From Acidobacteriota bacterium (lineage in GTDB: Bacteria > Acidobacteriota > Blastocatellia > Pyrinomonadales > Pyrinomonadaceae), in contig JACCRD010000198.1 of NCBI GenBank assembly GCA_013813755.1, positions 1 through 14,129 of the forward strand: a DNA stretch of 14,129 nt. The letters are read 5' to 3'. Both the position numbers and the translations under genes were made by a program. The notes beneath the pieces are model-generated. The model saw nothing but the letters and a program-made list of their open reading frames with translations. It ran no database searches and was not told the origin of the DNA. Numbering within the stretch: position 1 is the first letter of the stretch; each line of letters opens with the position of its first letter. Below, in pieces: positions 6,022 through 12,818 of the stretch.

Positions 6022-6609
6022 TTATCTGACCGGGCTAACAATTCGTCTATCGTCGTCGTCGTCGTTATTTCTTAAAACTACTACTACCGCGACAGCAACA
6101 ATTCCGGCAAAAACAAGCAGTGGACCGAGAGCACTGTTATTATCATCGTCATCGTCGTCGGTGGTTTGGGTTTGTTGGCTTGGAATAACGGCAGCGTTGG
6201 TGGTCGTGTTTTTAACATTGACCGTCACGCCTTCGTTGTTGAAAACTTCAGCGTTTCCGGCGGAAAGTTCTCCCGAAATATTGTTTTCGCTAATGCTTAC
6301 GCTTAAAACTGAATTCGGCGTTAAATTGATATAACCCAATTTACCGAGTTTGATGGTGGCGGCGGCTTTTTCAGAAGTGGAAATGACACCGGATGAAAAG
6401 AACGTTCGTCCGCTGAAGGCGCGTTCTCCGTTGAGAGTAACAAAAGAATCGTTACTGATTGTATTTTCTCCATTAACAATGATTACGCCTGCCATCGATT
6501 TGTTCTCGCCGACTGCCAAAGCAACCATTGAAGTGCTTGCCAGAAGAGCCAGCATGAGGCAAAAAGATGTAACGCTACGAAGCCAAACTGCTTTCTTATT
6601 TTTTAACAT
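6022..6609 (-). CDS. secreted or surface-anchored FecR-like protein with Asp runs
   Basis: A 195-residue exported protein. Lys-rich head plus hydrophobic core (residues 1-32, ending ALA) form a signal peptide or anchor. Residues about 41-130 resemble the FecR-like beta-domain (VTLNGERAFSGRTFFSSG, then KLGYINLTPNSVLSV and ISGELSAGNAEVF), a module seen in envelope proteins of several phyla. A Thr/Gln/Asn-rich linker leads to six Asp (151-156), a membrane helix (about 161-179), five Asp (183-187) and a short Arg-containing tail. It has no PEP-CTERM, LPXTG or lipobox. The C-terminal helix flanked by acidic runs suggests the domain is held at the membrane. Ribosome binding site AAAGGAG is at 6620-6626, 10 nt before the ATG, so the start is firm. 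It has its own promoter candidate and terminator and is monocistronic. Function is unknown; no sigma or TonB partner is nearby. Confidence 0.85.
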   Translation of the reverse strand: MLKNKKAVWLRSVTSFCLMLALLASTSMVALAVGENKSMAGVIIVNGENTISNDSFVTLNGERAFSGRTFFSSGVISTSEKAAATIKLGKLGYINLTPNSVLSVSISENNISGELSAGNAEVFNNEGVTVNVKNTTTNAAVIPSQQTQTTDDDDDDNNSALGPLLVFAGIVAVAVVVVLRNNDDDDDRRIVSPVR

Positions 6610-6646
6610 TTATCCTAAACTCCTTTATAAGTAAAATTTAATCAAT

Positions 6647-6676
6647 ACTCTAACCTTTTTTAAAGTTAAAAGTCAA
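6647..6676 (-). promoter_or_regulatory. candidate promoter of the Asp-rich secreted protein gene
   Basis: On the minus strand TTGACT (6671-6676), an 18-bp spacer and TAGAGT (6647-6652, 4 of 6) place the start about 30-35 bp upstream of the ATG, just ahead of the AAAGGAG ribosome binding site. The rest of 6610-6751 holds a small hairpin TTGTC-GAAA-GACAA (6714-6727) downstream of mazG without a clear T run. Confidence 0.4.
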
Positions 6677-6751
6677 AAACTTTTTTTCAATTATTTTATA
6701 ATTTACCGACAGATTGTCGAAAGACAACACCCAAAGCGTTTTTAATTAATT

Positions 6752-7561
6752 TCAGCCGGAAAATTCTTCGGTTTTAGCCTTGTTCCAGAGCGCGTCCATT
6801 TCCTTTAAGTTTGAATTTTCCAAAGATTTCCCACTTTTCTTTAATTCATTTTCGATAAATTTGAAGCGCCGGCGAAATTTGCGGTTTGTTTTTTTGAGCG
6901 CGGTTTCCGGTTCAACTTCCAGACGGCGCGCCAAATTTACTAATACAAAAAGCAAATCACCGATTTCTTCTTCAATATTAACGATTTCATTTTCGGCAAT
7001 GGCGTTTTTCAGTTCGCTCGCTTCTTCATCCAATTTTTCAAAAATCTGTTCAGTATTTTCCCAGTCAAAACCGACTTTCGCGGCTTTCCCGGTCAATTTA
7101 TTTGCTTCAATCAGCGCCGGAAAAGTCAGCGGCACGTCTTCTAAAATTGAATTTTTTGGATTTTTGCTCTGACCGGTAATTTTTCGTTCTGCTTTTTTCA
7201 GTTCATCCCAATTCTTCAAAACCTCATCTGCCGTATCAAATTGTTTGTCGCCGAAAACGTGCGGATGGCGAAGAATCATTTTGCGCGTGATCGTCGCGCA
7301 CACGTCCTCGATTGTAAAATCACCTAATTCTTCAGCAATCTGTGAATGAAAAACTATCTGCAATAGTAAGTCGCCAAGTTCTTCGCGCAGATTTTCGGTT
7401 TTTCCGGCAGCCGCCTCCTGAATCGCGTCAAAGCTTTCAAAAGCTTCTTCCAAAAGATACGGCGCGAGGCTCTCGTAAGTCTGTTCTCGATCCCAGGGGC
7501 AACCATCAGGCGCGCGCAACCGCAACATCACGGAGAGAAGTTCATCAAAATTTTTCGACAT
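6752..7561 (-). CDS. mazG: nucleoside triphosphate pyrophosphohydrolase MazG
   Basis: A 269-residue MazG, which hydrolyses non-canonical (and canonical) NTPs to NMP and pyrophosphate and limits mutagenic nucleotides. Two tandem all-alpha MazG domains are visible. The first has DGCPWDREQTYESL (19-32), LLEEAFE with the E-E-x-x-E metal motif at 38-42, and REELGDLLLQIVFH (59-72). The second has LDEEASEL (178-185) and EEEIGDLLFVLVNLAR (197-212). The linker VPLTFPALIEANKLTGKAA (143-161) and KxxRRF near 229-233 are also typical. Length equals that of standard two-domain MazG. The start ATG (7559-7561) gives the family's usual beginning, F-x-x-L-L-x-V-M-x-x-L-R. The leader just upstream is a heptamer-repeat hairpin and only a weak AAAGAA precedes the start. 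It is transcribed away from the DUF1844 gene. Confidence 0.97.
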   Translation of the reverse strand: MSKNFDELLSVMLRLRAPDGCPWDREQTYESLAPYLLEEAFESFDAIQEAAAGKTENLREELGDLLLQIVFHSQIAEELGDFTIEDVCATITRKMILRHPHVFGDKQFDTADEVLKNWDELKKAERKITGQSKNPKNSILEDVPLTFPALIEANKLTGKAAKVGFDWENTEQIFEKLDEEASELKNAIAENEIVNIEEEIGDLLFVLVNLARRLEVEPETALKKTNRKFRRRFKFIENELKKSGKSLENSNLKEMDALWNKAKTEEFSG

Positions 7562-7567
7562 AATTCT

Positions 7568-7598
7568 TTACAGTTACCAGTTATCAGTTAACTGTAAC
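7568..7598. repeat. CAGTTAN heptamer array forming a hairpin in the mazG leader
   Basis: Units CAGTTAC, CAGTTAT and CAGTTAA (7571-7591) are followed by CTGTAAC (7592-7598). TTACAGTTA (7568-7576) and TAACTGTAA (7589-7597) are exact reverse complements. The array starts only 7 bp upstream of the mazG ATG, so in its mRNA the hairpin would abut the ribosome-binding region. Confidence 0.75.
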
Positions 7599-7667
7599 AA
7601 GCAATCTTTATTTGTTCAGCAACTTTAACAGCCAATCTTCCTATAAATTAGCATCTAAAATGTTTCC

Positions 7668-7696
7668 CACTTACTGCTCACTGCCAATGTTCACTG
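7668..7696. repeat. degenerate CAGTGAR/CAGTAAG heptamer array
   Basis: On the minus strand the segment reads CAGTGAA, an irregular CATTGG, then CAGTGAG and CAGTAAG, that is, loose copies of a 7-bp unit. It is a different unit from the array 80 bp to its left in the same mazG-DUF1844 spacer. The rest of 7562-7771 shows no gene. Confidence 0.55.
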
Positions 7697-7705
7697 ATTC
7701 TGATT

Positions 7706-7735
7706 TTGAACTTTCTTTCCGCTAAATGCTACTAT
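7706..7735 (+). promoter_or_regulatory. weak candidate promoter for the DUF1844-PhnP-RibF run
   Basis: TTGAAC (7706-7711), 18 bp, TACTAT (7730-7735); each box matches consensus at 4 of 6 positions. It is well positioned about 35-40 bp before the DUF1844 start, but the match alone is modest. Confidence 0.3.
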
Positions 7736-7771
7736 CGGATTATTAATTTTTAAGGATGTTTTTGAAAAACA

Positions 7772-8356
7772 ATGATTGGAAGAGAAGATATTAACGAAGA
7801 AGAACCGGTGATGAAGGTTCTGGATAAACGTAAATTTAATTCGGACGGAAGTGTGCGTGAAGGTGTCGAGCTTCCGTCTGAACAGCCAAAAGAGCCGAAA
7901 AAAGAAGAAACTCCGATTGAGGGAGAGAGCCGGCAAACCATCGAAACCTTCAACGAATCGACGGTTGAAAAACAGGCGAAGACGGGAACAACCGTTCCGG
8001 AAGACGAGGAAATGTTTGAAGAAGACGATTTTCCGGGCGCCGACGACCCGGCAAGTTTCGTCAATTTTCTGTCAACCTTGGCTTCGCAAGCCGCTTCTTC
8101 GCTTGGCGCGATGCCACATCCGGCGACCGGACAGCGCACGGTTGATTTGGAAACGGGAAAATACTGGATCGACGTTCTCGCTATGCTCAGCGAAAAAACC
8201 GAAGGCAATCTTCACGCGCAGGAAAAGCGGCTTTTTGAAGGCTTGCTTTCTGATTTGCGAATGCAGTTTGTTGCCCTGACTCGCGCTTCGGAAGAAAAAC
8301 TCAAACAACAGGCGGCGCAGAAATTCTCGGCAAAAGATATTTTGGGTAAGAAATAG
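7772..8356 (+). CDS. DUF1844 family protein
   Basis: A 194-residue acidic protein. Residues 1-90 are low-complexity, charged and probably disordered (runs of Glu, Lys, Pro). The conserved part begins at about 93 with PASFVNFLSTLASQAASSLG and continues through HPATGQRTVDLETGKYWIDV (116-135), LAMLSEKTEGNL (136-147) and LLSDLRMQFV (158-167), the signature of DUF1844. That family is common in Acidobacteria, Planctomycetes and Deltaproteobacteria and has no established function. It is predicted to be cytoplasmic and helical. The ATG at 7772 is preceded by AAGGA at 7752-7756, too far for a standard site. ATG 7811 (Met14, MKVLDKRKF) is a reasonable alternative. The stop TAG contributes the first two bases of a 9-bp repeat array. 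It is possibly co-transcribed with the PhnP-like and ribF genes. Confidence 0.88.
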   Translation: MIGREDINEEEPVMKVLDKRKFNSDGSVREGVELPSEQPKEPKKEETPIEGESRQTIETFNESTVEKQAKTGTTVPEDEEMFEEDDFPGADDPASFVNFLSTLASQAASSLGAMPHPATGQRTVDLETGKYWIDVLAMLSEKTEGNLHAQEKRLFEGLLSDLRMQFVALTRASEEKLKQQAAQKFSAKDILGKK

Positions 8357-8451
8357 TCCGGAGAGTCTGGGAAGTCCAGAGAATCCGGGGAGTATGGAAA
8401 GTTAGTAATTATATACTTAATTTCGATTTGACTCTCCAGACTCTCCGGACT
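8355..8451. repeat. nonamer tandem array arranged as an inverted pair
   Basis: Left arm: five 9-bp units at 8355-8399 (AGTCCGGAG, AGTCTGGGA, AGTCCAGAG, AATCCGGGG, AGTATGGAA). Right arm, read on the minus strand from 8451: AGTCCGGAG (8443-8451), AGTCTGGAG (8434-8442), then AGT. The first two left units and the two right units are reverse complements at 17 of 18 positions, enclosing about 61 nt of AT-rich loop. The structure fills the DUF1844-PhnP spacer and ends 8 bp before the next start codon. Confidence 0.85.
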
Positions 8452-8459
8452 TTAAGCTT

Positions 8460-9227
8460 ATGAAATTAACTTTTCTTGGCACCGGGACATCAACCGGTGT
8501 CCCTTCGATTGCCTGCGATTGTGAAACTTGTCTTTCCGACGACCCGAAAGACAAGCGTCTGCGCGTTTCGATTCTAATTGAACACGACGGCAAAACGATT
8601 CTCGTTGATACTTCGTCAGACTTTCGCCAGCAAGCTCTCCGCGCAAAAATAAAAAAACTCGACGCGATTTTGATCACGCACTGCCACGTTGACCACGTTT
8701 TTGGAATGGACGATATTCGCCCACTCAATTTCCGGTATGGCGCGATGGGAATTTACGCCGACGAAATTGCCTGGAAGGATTTACGCCGCATTTTTCAGTA
8801 TATTTTTCAGCCGACGCATTTCGGCGGCGGTTTGCCGCAGCTGATTCCGCACGTCATTGAAAAAGATGCGCCGTTTAGTTTTAGCAAAAACCTTCTGGTC
8901 ACGCCGCTCGAAGTAATTCATGGTCAACTGCCCGTTATTGCTTATCGTTTTAATGATTTTGCATACGCGACGGATTTAAATTTTATTCCCGAAAAAGCGA
9001 TGCAGAGCTTACAGAATTTAGACGTTCTGGTTCTCGATTGCGTCCGCATCAAACCGCACGCGACGCATCTGGGTTTGCAGGAAGCGCTCGAATATATCGA
9101 GAAACTCAAGCCGAAACGCGCATTTTTAACGCATCTAAATCACGATGTTTTGTATGAACGCGATTCAAAACTCCTGCCTGATAATGTGTGGTTCGCAGTT
9201 GATGAATTAATAGTTACTAATGAATAA
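8460..9227 (+). CDS. PhnP-like metallo-beta-lactamase-fold hydrolase
   Basis: A 255-residue MBL-fold enzyme. After the N-terminal strand MKLTFLGTGTSTGVPS comes a Cys cluster CDCETC (C19, C21, C24). The catalytic metal motif HCHVDH is at 74-79, with further ligands His154 (EVIHGQ), Asp172 (YATDLN) and His225 (FLTHLNHD). In PhnP, the 5-phosphoribosyl 1,2-cyclic phosphate phosphodiesterase of the C-P lyase pathway, three N-terminal Cys and a C-terminal His hold a structural zinc. C19/C21/C24 and His228 fit that plan. No phn genes are nearby, so the natural substrate may be another cyclic phosphodiester; I would annotate only as PhnP-like. Length matches the family. The start at ATG 8460 gives the conserved first strand. 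No Shine-Dalgarno is evident, as the right arm of the nonamer repeat lies immediately upstream. Confidence 0.9.
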   Translation: MKLTFLGTGTSTGVPSIACDCETCLSDDPKDKRLRVSILIEHDGKTILVDTSSDFRQQALRAKIKKLDAILITHCHVDHVFGMDDIRPLNFRYGAMGIYADEIAWKDLRRIFQYIFQPTHFGGGLPQLIPHVIEKDAPFSFSKNLLVTPLEVIHGQLPVIAYRFNDFAYATDLNFIPEKAMQSLQNLDVLVLDCVRIKPHATHLGLQEALEYIEKLKPKRAFLTHLNHDVLYERDSKLLPDNVWFAVDELIVTNE

Positions 9228-9257
9228 GAGAATTTGCTCCCTATCTCTTTTCTTTCT

Positions 9258-10211
9258 ATGAAAATTTTTCACGGCACGGACAACGCGAAAATTTTGCGCC
9301 CAACGGTTTTAACCCTTGGCGTTTTCGACGGTTTACATCTCGGTCATCAAGCGATTATGCAAACCGTTGTGAGCCGCGCTCTAGCTGTAAATGCCGTGCC
9401 AACCGCAATTACATTTGATCCGCATCCGCGCTCCGTAATCAACCCCGAAAATGCACCTCCGCTTTTGCAAACGCTTGATCAGCGATTAAACGCGCTCGAA
9501 TTTTTCGGTATCGAGCAAACTGTTATCGTTCGCTTCGATCAGGATTTTGCGGCGCAGGACGCTGAACTTTTTTTGCGTGAAATAATTTACGAACGTCTTC
9601 AGGCGCGGGAAGTTTATCTCGGAAAAGGCTTTGCTTTCGGCAAAAATCGCGGTGGAAATATCGAACTTTTGCGCCGAATGAGCGAGGAACTCGGATTTTT
9701 TGCCGACGAAGTTCCCGAAGTTTGTTTGCGCGGCGCAAGAATTTCTTCTTCAAAAATCCGTGAATTGCTCGCTCTCGGAAAAGTAAATCTCGCCCGCCGA
9801 ATGCTCGGACGACCTTATGGCGTCGAAGGCGTAATTATTCGCGGCGACCAGCGCGGACGAACAATCGGCTTTCCGACTGCAAACTTAAAGCCGCAAAATC
9901 GCGTGATTCCGAAATACGGTGTTTACGCGACGGCAAATCTGATCGGCGGCAGATGGCGGCGAAGCATCACAAATGTCGGCGTGCGTCCAACTTTTGAAGG
10001 TGACAGGGAGCCTTCGATTGAATCTTATATTTTCGACTTTGACGGGAACCTCTACGGCGATGTTCTGCGCGTCCGCTTTCTGCATCGAATAAGAGATGAA
10101 CGTAAGTTCGGCGGTATTGAAGAATTAAAAATACAAATCGCTAAAGATAGCCGACTTGCCCTGAATTATTTCGCGCGTTTTGGCGTAAAGAGTATGCTGG
10201 ATTTGACGTAA
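9258..10211 (+). CDS. ribF: bifunctional riboflavin kinase/FMN adenylyltransferase RibF
   Basis: A 317-residue RibF, which converts riboflavin to FMN and then FAD. The N-terminal adenylyltransferase domain shows GVFDGLHLGH (21-30, the nucleotidyltransferase H-x-G-H), TFDPHP (52-57), GKGFAFGKNRGGN (122-134) and ISSSKIR (162-168). The C-terminal kinase domain shows GRTIGFPTANL (200-210), YGVYA (220-224), NVGVRPTF (239-246) and ESYIFDFDGNLYG (255-267) with the likely catalytic Glu255. Length and order are standard. I start at ATG 9258, which gives the family-like beginning MKIFHG; the TTG at 9234 would add eight atypical residues. It begins 30 bp after the PhnP-like stop, so co-transcription is likely. 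FAD made here would serve, among others, the flavoprotein at 4174-5787. The following spacer (10212-10329) shows no terminator. Confidence 0.97.
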   Translation: MKIFHGTDNAKILRPTVLTLGVFDGLHLGHQAIMQTVVSRALAVNAVPTAITFDPHPRSVINPENAPPLLQTLDQRLNALEFFGIEQTVIVRFDQDFAAQDAELFLREIIYERLQAREVYLGKGFAFGKNRGGNIELLRRMSEELGFFADEVPEVCLRGARISSSKIRELLALGKVNLARRMLGRPYGVEGVIIRGDQRGRTIGFPTANLKPQNRVIPKYGVYATANLIGGRWRRSITNVGVRPTFEGDREPSIESYIFDFDGNLYGDVLRVRFLHRIRDERKFGGIEELKIQIAKDSRLALNYFARFGVKSMLDLT

Positions 10212-10329
10212 GAGGCTTTACTAAAATTTATAAGAGAAGCAGACTGATCTTTGTGAAATTTTTTGCAAACCACGGACGGTTCTGCGATTCTAAATGGGAA
10301 TTGTGGATTTATGAACTAAGGATTTATTA

Positions 10330-12069
10330 ATGAACGAAAACACCCAGGTTATAACGTTGAAAGAAGAGCTAATTGAACCGATATTGGAAAACAGAAATGG
10401 TAAACACGCTTTATTGCCGGTAAAAAAGTTGCCGGTTTCAAAACAAATTGCCAATCACGATTTAATCGCTGAACAAAAGCTTCTCATTGAAAAGGAAACC
10501 GAAATTGAAAAAAGTTATCGCGGTATTAATGGTTATCTAAGACTTTTTCAGGTGTCGAAGGTTATTGGAATGTTGGCGCTTTATCTTTATCTTGATCAAT
10601 ATGATCTGCATCACTCGCAAGCTCAAAAACAAGCCGGGAAGCGAATGGAAACGGCGAAGCGCTTAACCTGGCTCGCGATTTTGGGCGAAAAATTTCACCA
10701 AACAAATTTCGCGTTTTTTCACGATTTTATGCTCCTTCTGCGGCGGCATTTTATCGGAAACGAAGCGAACAAAGAAATTAATCACGAGAAACAAGCCGTC
10801 TGGCTTAAAGAAAATCTGATTGAACTGGGTCCGACGTTTATCAAAATCGGACAATCGCTTGGAACGCGCGCCGACCTTCTGCCGCTTCCTTTTGTTAAAG
10901 CGTTGGGCGAATTGCAGGATAATGTTCCTTCGTTTCCAAACGAAATCGCTTTCGCGCGGATCGAAAAAGAGCTCGGACGAAAGATAAATGAAGTTTATGC
11001 GGAATTTGATGTCGAACCGATTGCCGCGGCGTCTCTCGGACAAGTTTACCGCGCCAAACTTTTCACGGGCGAGGAAGTCGCCGTCAAAGTTCAACGTCCG
11101 AATTTGAATGCAACTATTAAAGGTGACATTGAAATTTTGCGCAAAGTCGCCAAATTTGCCGAGCGGTTTCCGTCGCTTAATGAGAACGCCGATTGGGCGG
11201 GAATGTTAAGAGAATTTGACGAAACGATTCACGAAGAAATGGATTATTCGGCGGAAGGCAAAAACGCCGAGCGGTTCCGCGAAAGTTTCAAAGAATGGAC
11301 AAATGTTCACGTTCCGACAATTTATTGGAACGCGACGAGCGAAAAAGTTTTGACGATGGAATTTATCAACGGCGATAAAGTTGTCGAACTCGAAAAGCTC
11401 AAGGCGCGCGGCGTGTCGCCGGAAAAGGTTAATCGTCTGTTGATCAAAACTTATTTAAAACAGCTTCTGGAAGACGGATTTTTTCACGCCGATCCGCATC
11501 CAGGCAATCTTCTGGTGATGCCGGACGGAAGGCTCGCATTTTTCGATTTCGGAATGGTCGGCAGAATCTCGCCGCAGCTGCAGTCAAAAATGATCGATGC
11601 GTTTTTCCACGTCGTCGCCAAAGACCCGGCGGGAATCGCGCAGGATTTAATTGACCTCGATTTTATGAAACCGGGAACAAATCCGGACGCGGTGCGCCCG
11701 GTCGTTGAAAAAATGTTCGAGTTTCATCTGAACCTAAAACTTAAGGACGTTAATTTCAAAGAGCTAACCTACGATTTGGCTGACGTGATGTATGATTATC
11801 CGTTTCGCCTGCCGTCAAATTTTACATACATTATGCGGGCTTTGATGACGCTCGAAGGCATCGGAATTATCACCGATCCGGAATTTAATTTTTTTGAAAC
11901 GGCAAAACCTTACGCCAAAGAATTTATGTTTAAGCGTGAAGGCAAAGATTTGCGAAAACTTTTGACTGACAAACTTTTAGGACGCGGCGCAGACGGAAAA
12001 GTTGATCTCGACAGAACCTGGAAGCTGGCAAAAATGGCGTTTAAGACGGTTTGGAACACGGGAAAATAG
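10330..12069 (+). CDS. UbiB/AarF/ABC1 family atypical kinase
   Basis: A 579-residue member of the UbiB/AarF/ADCK family, atypical kinase-fold ATPases linked to quinone and isoprenoid lipid metabolism. Motifs in order: ELGPTFIKIGQSLGTRADLL (165-184, containing the family-defining KxGQ at 172-175), the Ala-rich loop IAAASLGQVY (231-240) replacing the Gly-rich loop, VAVKVQRP with Lys253, HADPHPGN (386-393) and FFDFGMVG (404-411). A hydrophobic stretch lies at about 73-89. I see no C-terminal pair of membrane helices like those of E. coli UbiB; the tail from about 540 is Lys-rich and soluble-looking. The first 60 residues are a charged extension. AAGGA at 10318-10322, 7 nt before ATG 10330, makes the start firm. 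The organism may use menaquinone, so a ubiquinone role is not assumed. It ends at a strong hairpin. Confidence 0.93.
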   Translation: MNENTQVITLKEELIEPILENRNGKHALLPVKKLPVSKQIANHDLIAEQKLLIEKETEIEKSYRGINGYLRLFQVSKVIGMLALYLYLDQYDLHHSQAQKQAGKRMETAKRLTWLAILGEKFHQTNFAFFHDFMLLLRRHFIGNEANKEINHEKQAVWLKENLIELGPTFIKIGQSLGTRADLLPLPFVKALGELQDNVPSFPNEIAFARIEKELGRKINEVYAEFDVEPIAAASLGQVYRAKLFTGEEVAVKVQRPNLNATIKGDIEILRKVAKFAERFPSLNENADWAGMLREFDETIHEEMDYSAEGKNAERFRESFKEWTNVHVPTIYWNATSEKVLTMEFINGDKVVELEKLKARGVSPEKVNRLLIKTYLKQLLEDGFFHADPHPGNLLVMPDGRLAFFDFGMVGRISPQLQSKMIDAFFHVVAKDPAGIAQDLIDLDFMKPGTNPDAVRPVVEKMFEFHLNLKLKDVNFKELTYDLADVMYDYPFRLPSNFTYIMRALMTLEGIGIITDPEFNFFETAKPYAKEFMFKREGKDLRKLLTDKLLGRGADGKVDLDRTWKLAKMAFKTVWNTGK

Positions 12070-12101
12070 TTTTGTAATTAACGAAAAATTATTTATAAAT
12101 T

Positions 12102-12146
12102 AAATAAAATGACTGATGTAAATTTCTTACATCAGTCATTTTATTT
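12102..12146. terminator. bidirectional terminator between convergent genes
   Basis: AAATAAAATGACTGATGTAA (12102-12121) and its exact reverse complement (12127-12146) enclose a 5-nt loop: a perfect 20-bp stem. The A-rich left flank and the T-rich right end give T-rich tails on both strands. It sits in the middle of the 93-bp spacer between the UbiB-like gene and the DUF1232 gene, so it can serve both. Confidence 0.88.
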
Positions 12147-12162
12147 GCAAAAATTCCGTCAA

Positions 12163-12699
12163 TTAGGAAGGCGAAGCGACTTTGACTTTTTCGCTGTCGT
12201 CTTTTATCTGATCGGCTTGAACAGCCATCAGCGGATTCTTCTTGTTTGTGATATTTTGCAAAGTTTGACCGGCTCCCGTCAGTTCGACATTTGCCGAAAG
12301 CACACGCGAGACTCTCTGAGGCAGGAGCATCGGCGCGAGTTTGGCAACCGAATTGGCGAGCGAGACAATATCCCCGCCGCCTGACCAATTTTCGCGTACG
12401 ACTGATTCGTCCGCACGATTGATCAGCCGAACAAGCGTCAGCGCGACCAGATATAAATCGTCGATTTGCCCGATAAAAGGGAAAATGTCGGGAATAAAAT
12501 CGAGCGGCATAATCACATAAACAATCGCCGCCGCAAACAAAGCTTTATCAACCGCCGGAACACGCCCGTCAATCAAGAGATTTCCGAGAAGCTTTACCAT
12601 ATTCGGCAAAAACATCAGCATATTTTTCAGGCGACTTTTTGCCTGTCCTTTTTCTTTGCGCGTCGGTTTGTCAGTTTTTACTTCTTCCAGTCCATTCAT
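12163..12699 (-). CDS. DUF1232 (YkvA-like) membrane protein
   Basis: A 178-residue protein. A basic N-terminus (KPTRKEKGQAKSR, 11-23) is followed by a short helical region with GNLLIDGRVP (39-48) and then the DUF1232 core VDKALFAAAIVYVIMPLDFI (50-69), PDIFPFIGQIDDLYLVALTL (70-89). The PLDFIPD-x-x-P-x-x-G-x-x-DD pattern is diagnostic. The core is hydrophobic and probably membrane-associated; the family has no firm biochemical role. Residues from about 105 on are a non-conserved helical tail, longer than in minimal YkvA proteins. The Shine-Dalgarno AAGGGAG, about 9 nt upstream of ATG 12697-12699, decides the start. A nearer upstream ATG runs straight into a stop. It is divergent from pta and ends at the shared hairpin. 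Confidence 0.9.
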   Translation of the reverse strand: MNGLEEVKTDKPTRKEKGQAKSRLKNMLMFLPNMVKLLGNLLIDGRVPAVDKALFAAAIVYVIMPLDFIPDIFPFIGQIDDLYLVALTLVRLINRADESVVRENWSGGGDIVSLANSVAKLAPMLLPQRVSRVLSANVELTGAGQTLQNITNKKNPLMAVQADQIKDDSEKVKVASPS

Positions 12700-12737
12700 T
12701 TCATTATTCTCCCTTCAATACGTTTACATTTATCATA

Positions 12738-12774
12738 TAATAAAAATCCAAAATTGAATTATAGATTTTTATTA
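12738..12774. repeat. 11-bp inverted repeat in the DUF1232-pta divergent spacer
   Basis: TAATAAAAATC (12738-12748) and GATTTTTATTA (12764-12774) are exact reverse complements separated by 15 bp. The left arm overlaps a TATAAT (12736-12741, plus strand). The repeat could be an operator for a regulator of either divergent gene or a product of AT-richness. Confidence 0.4.
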
Positions 12775-12818
12775 ATAGACATTTAAAAATAAATAACAAT
12801 GGTTAAACGAATGAAATT

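Noticed and set aside
6022..6120. PEP-CTERM-type sorting signal at the end of the FecR-like protein
   Set aside because: There is no Pro-Glu-Pro before the helix, and the tail after it is Asp-rich rather than a short basic cluster.
9234..9257. TTG start for RibF
   Set aside because: It adds eight residues not typical of RibF; ATG 9258 gives a standard start.
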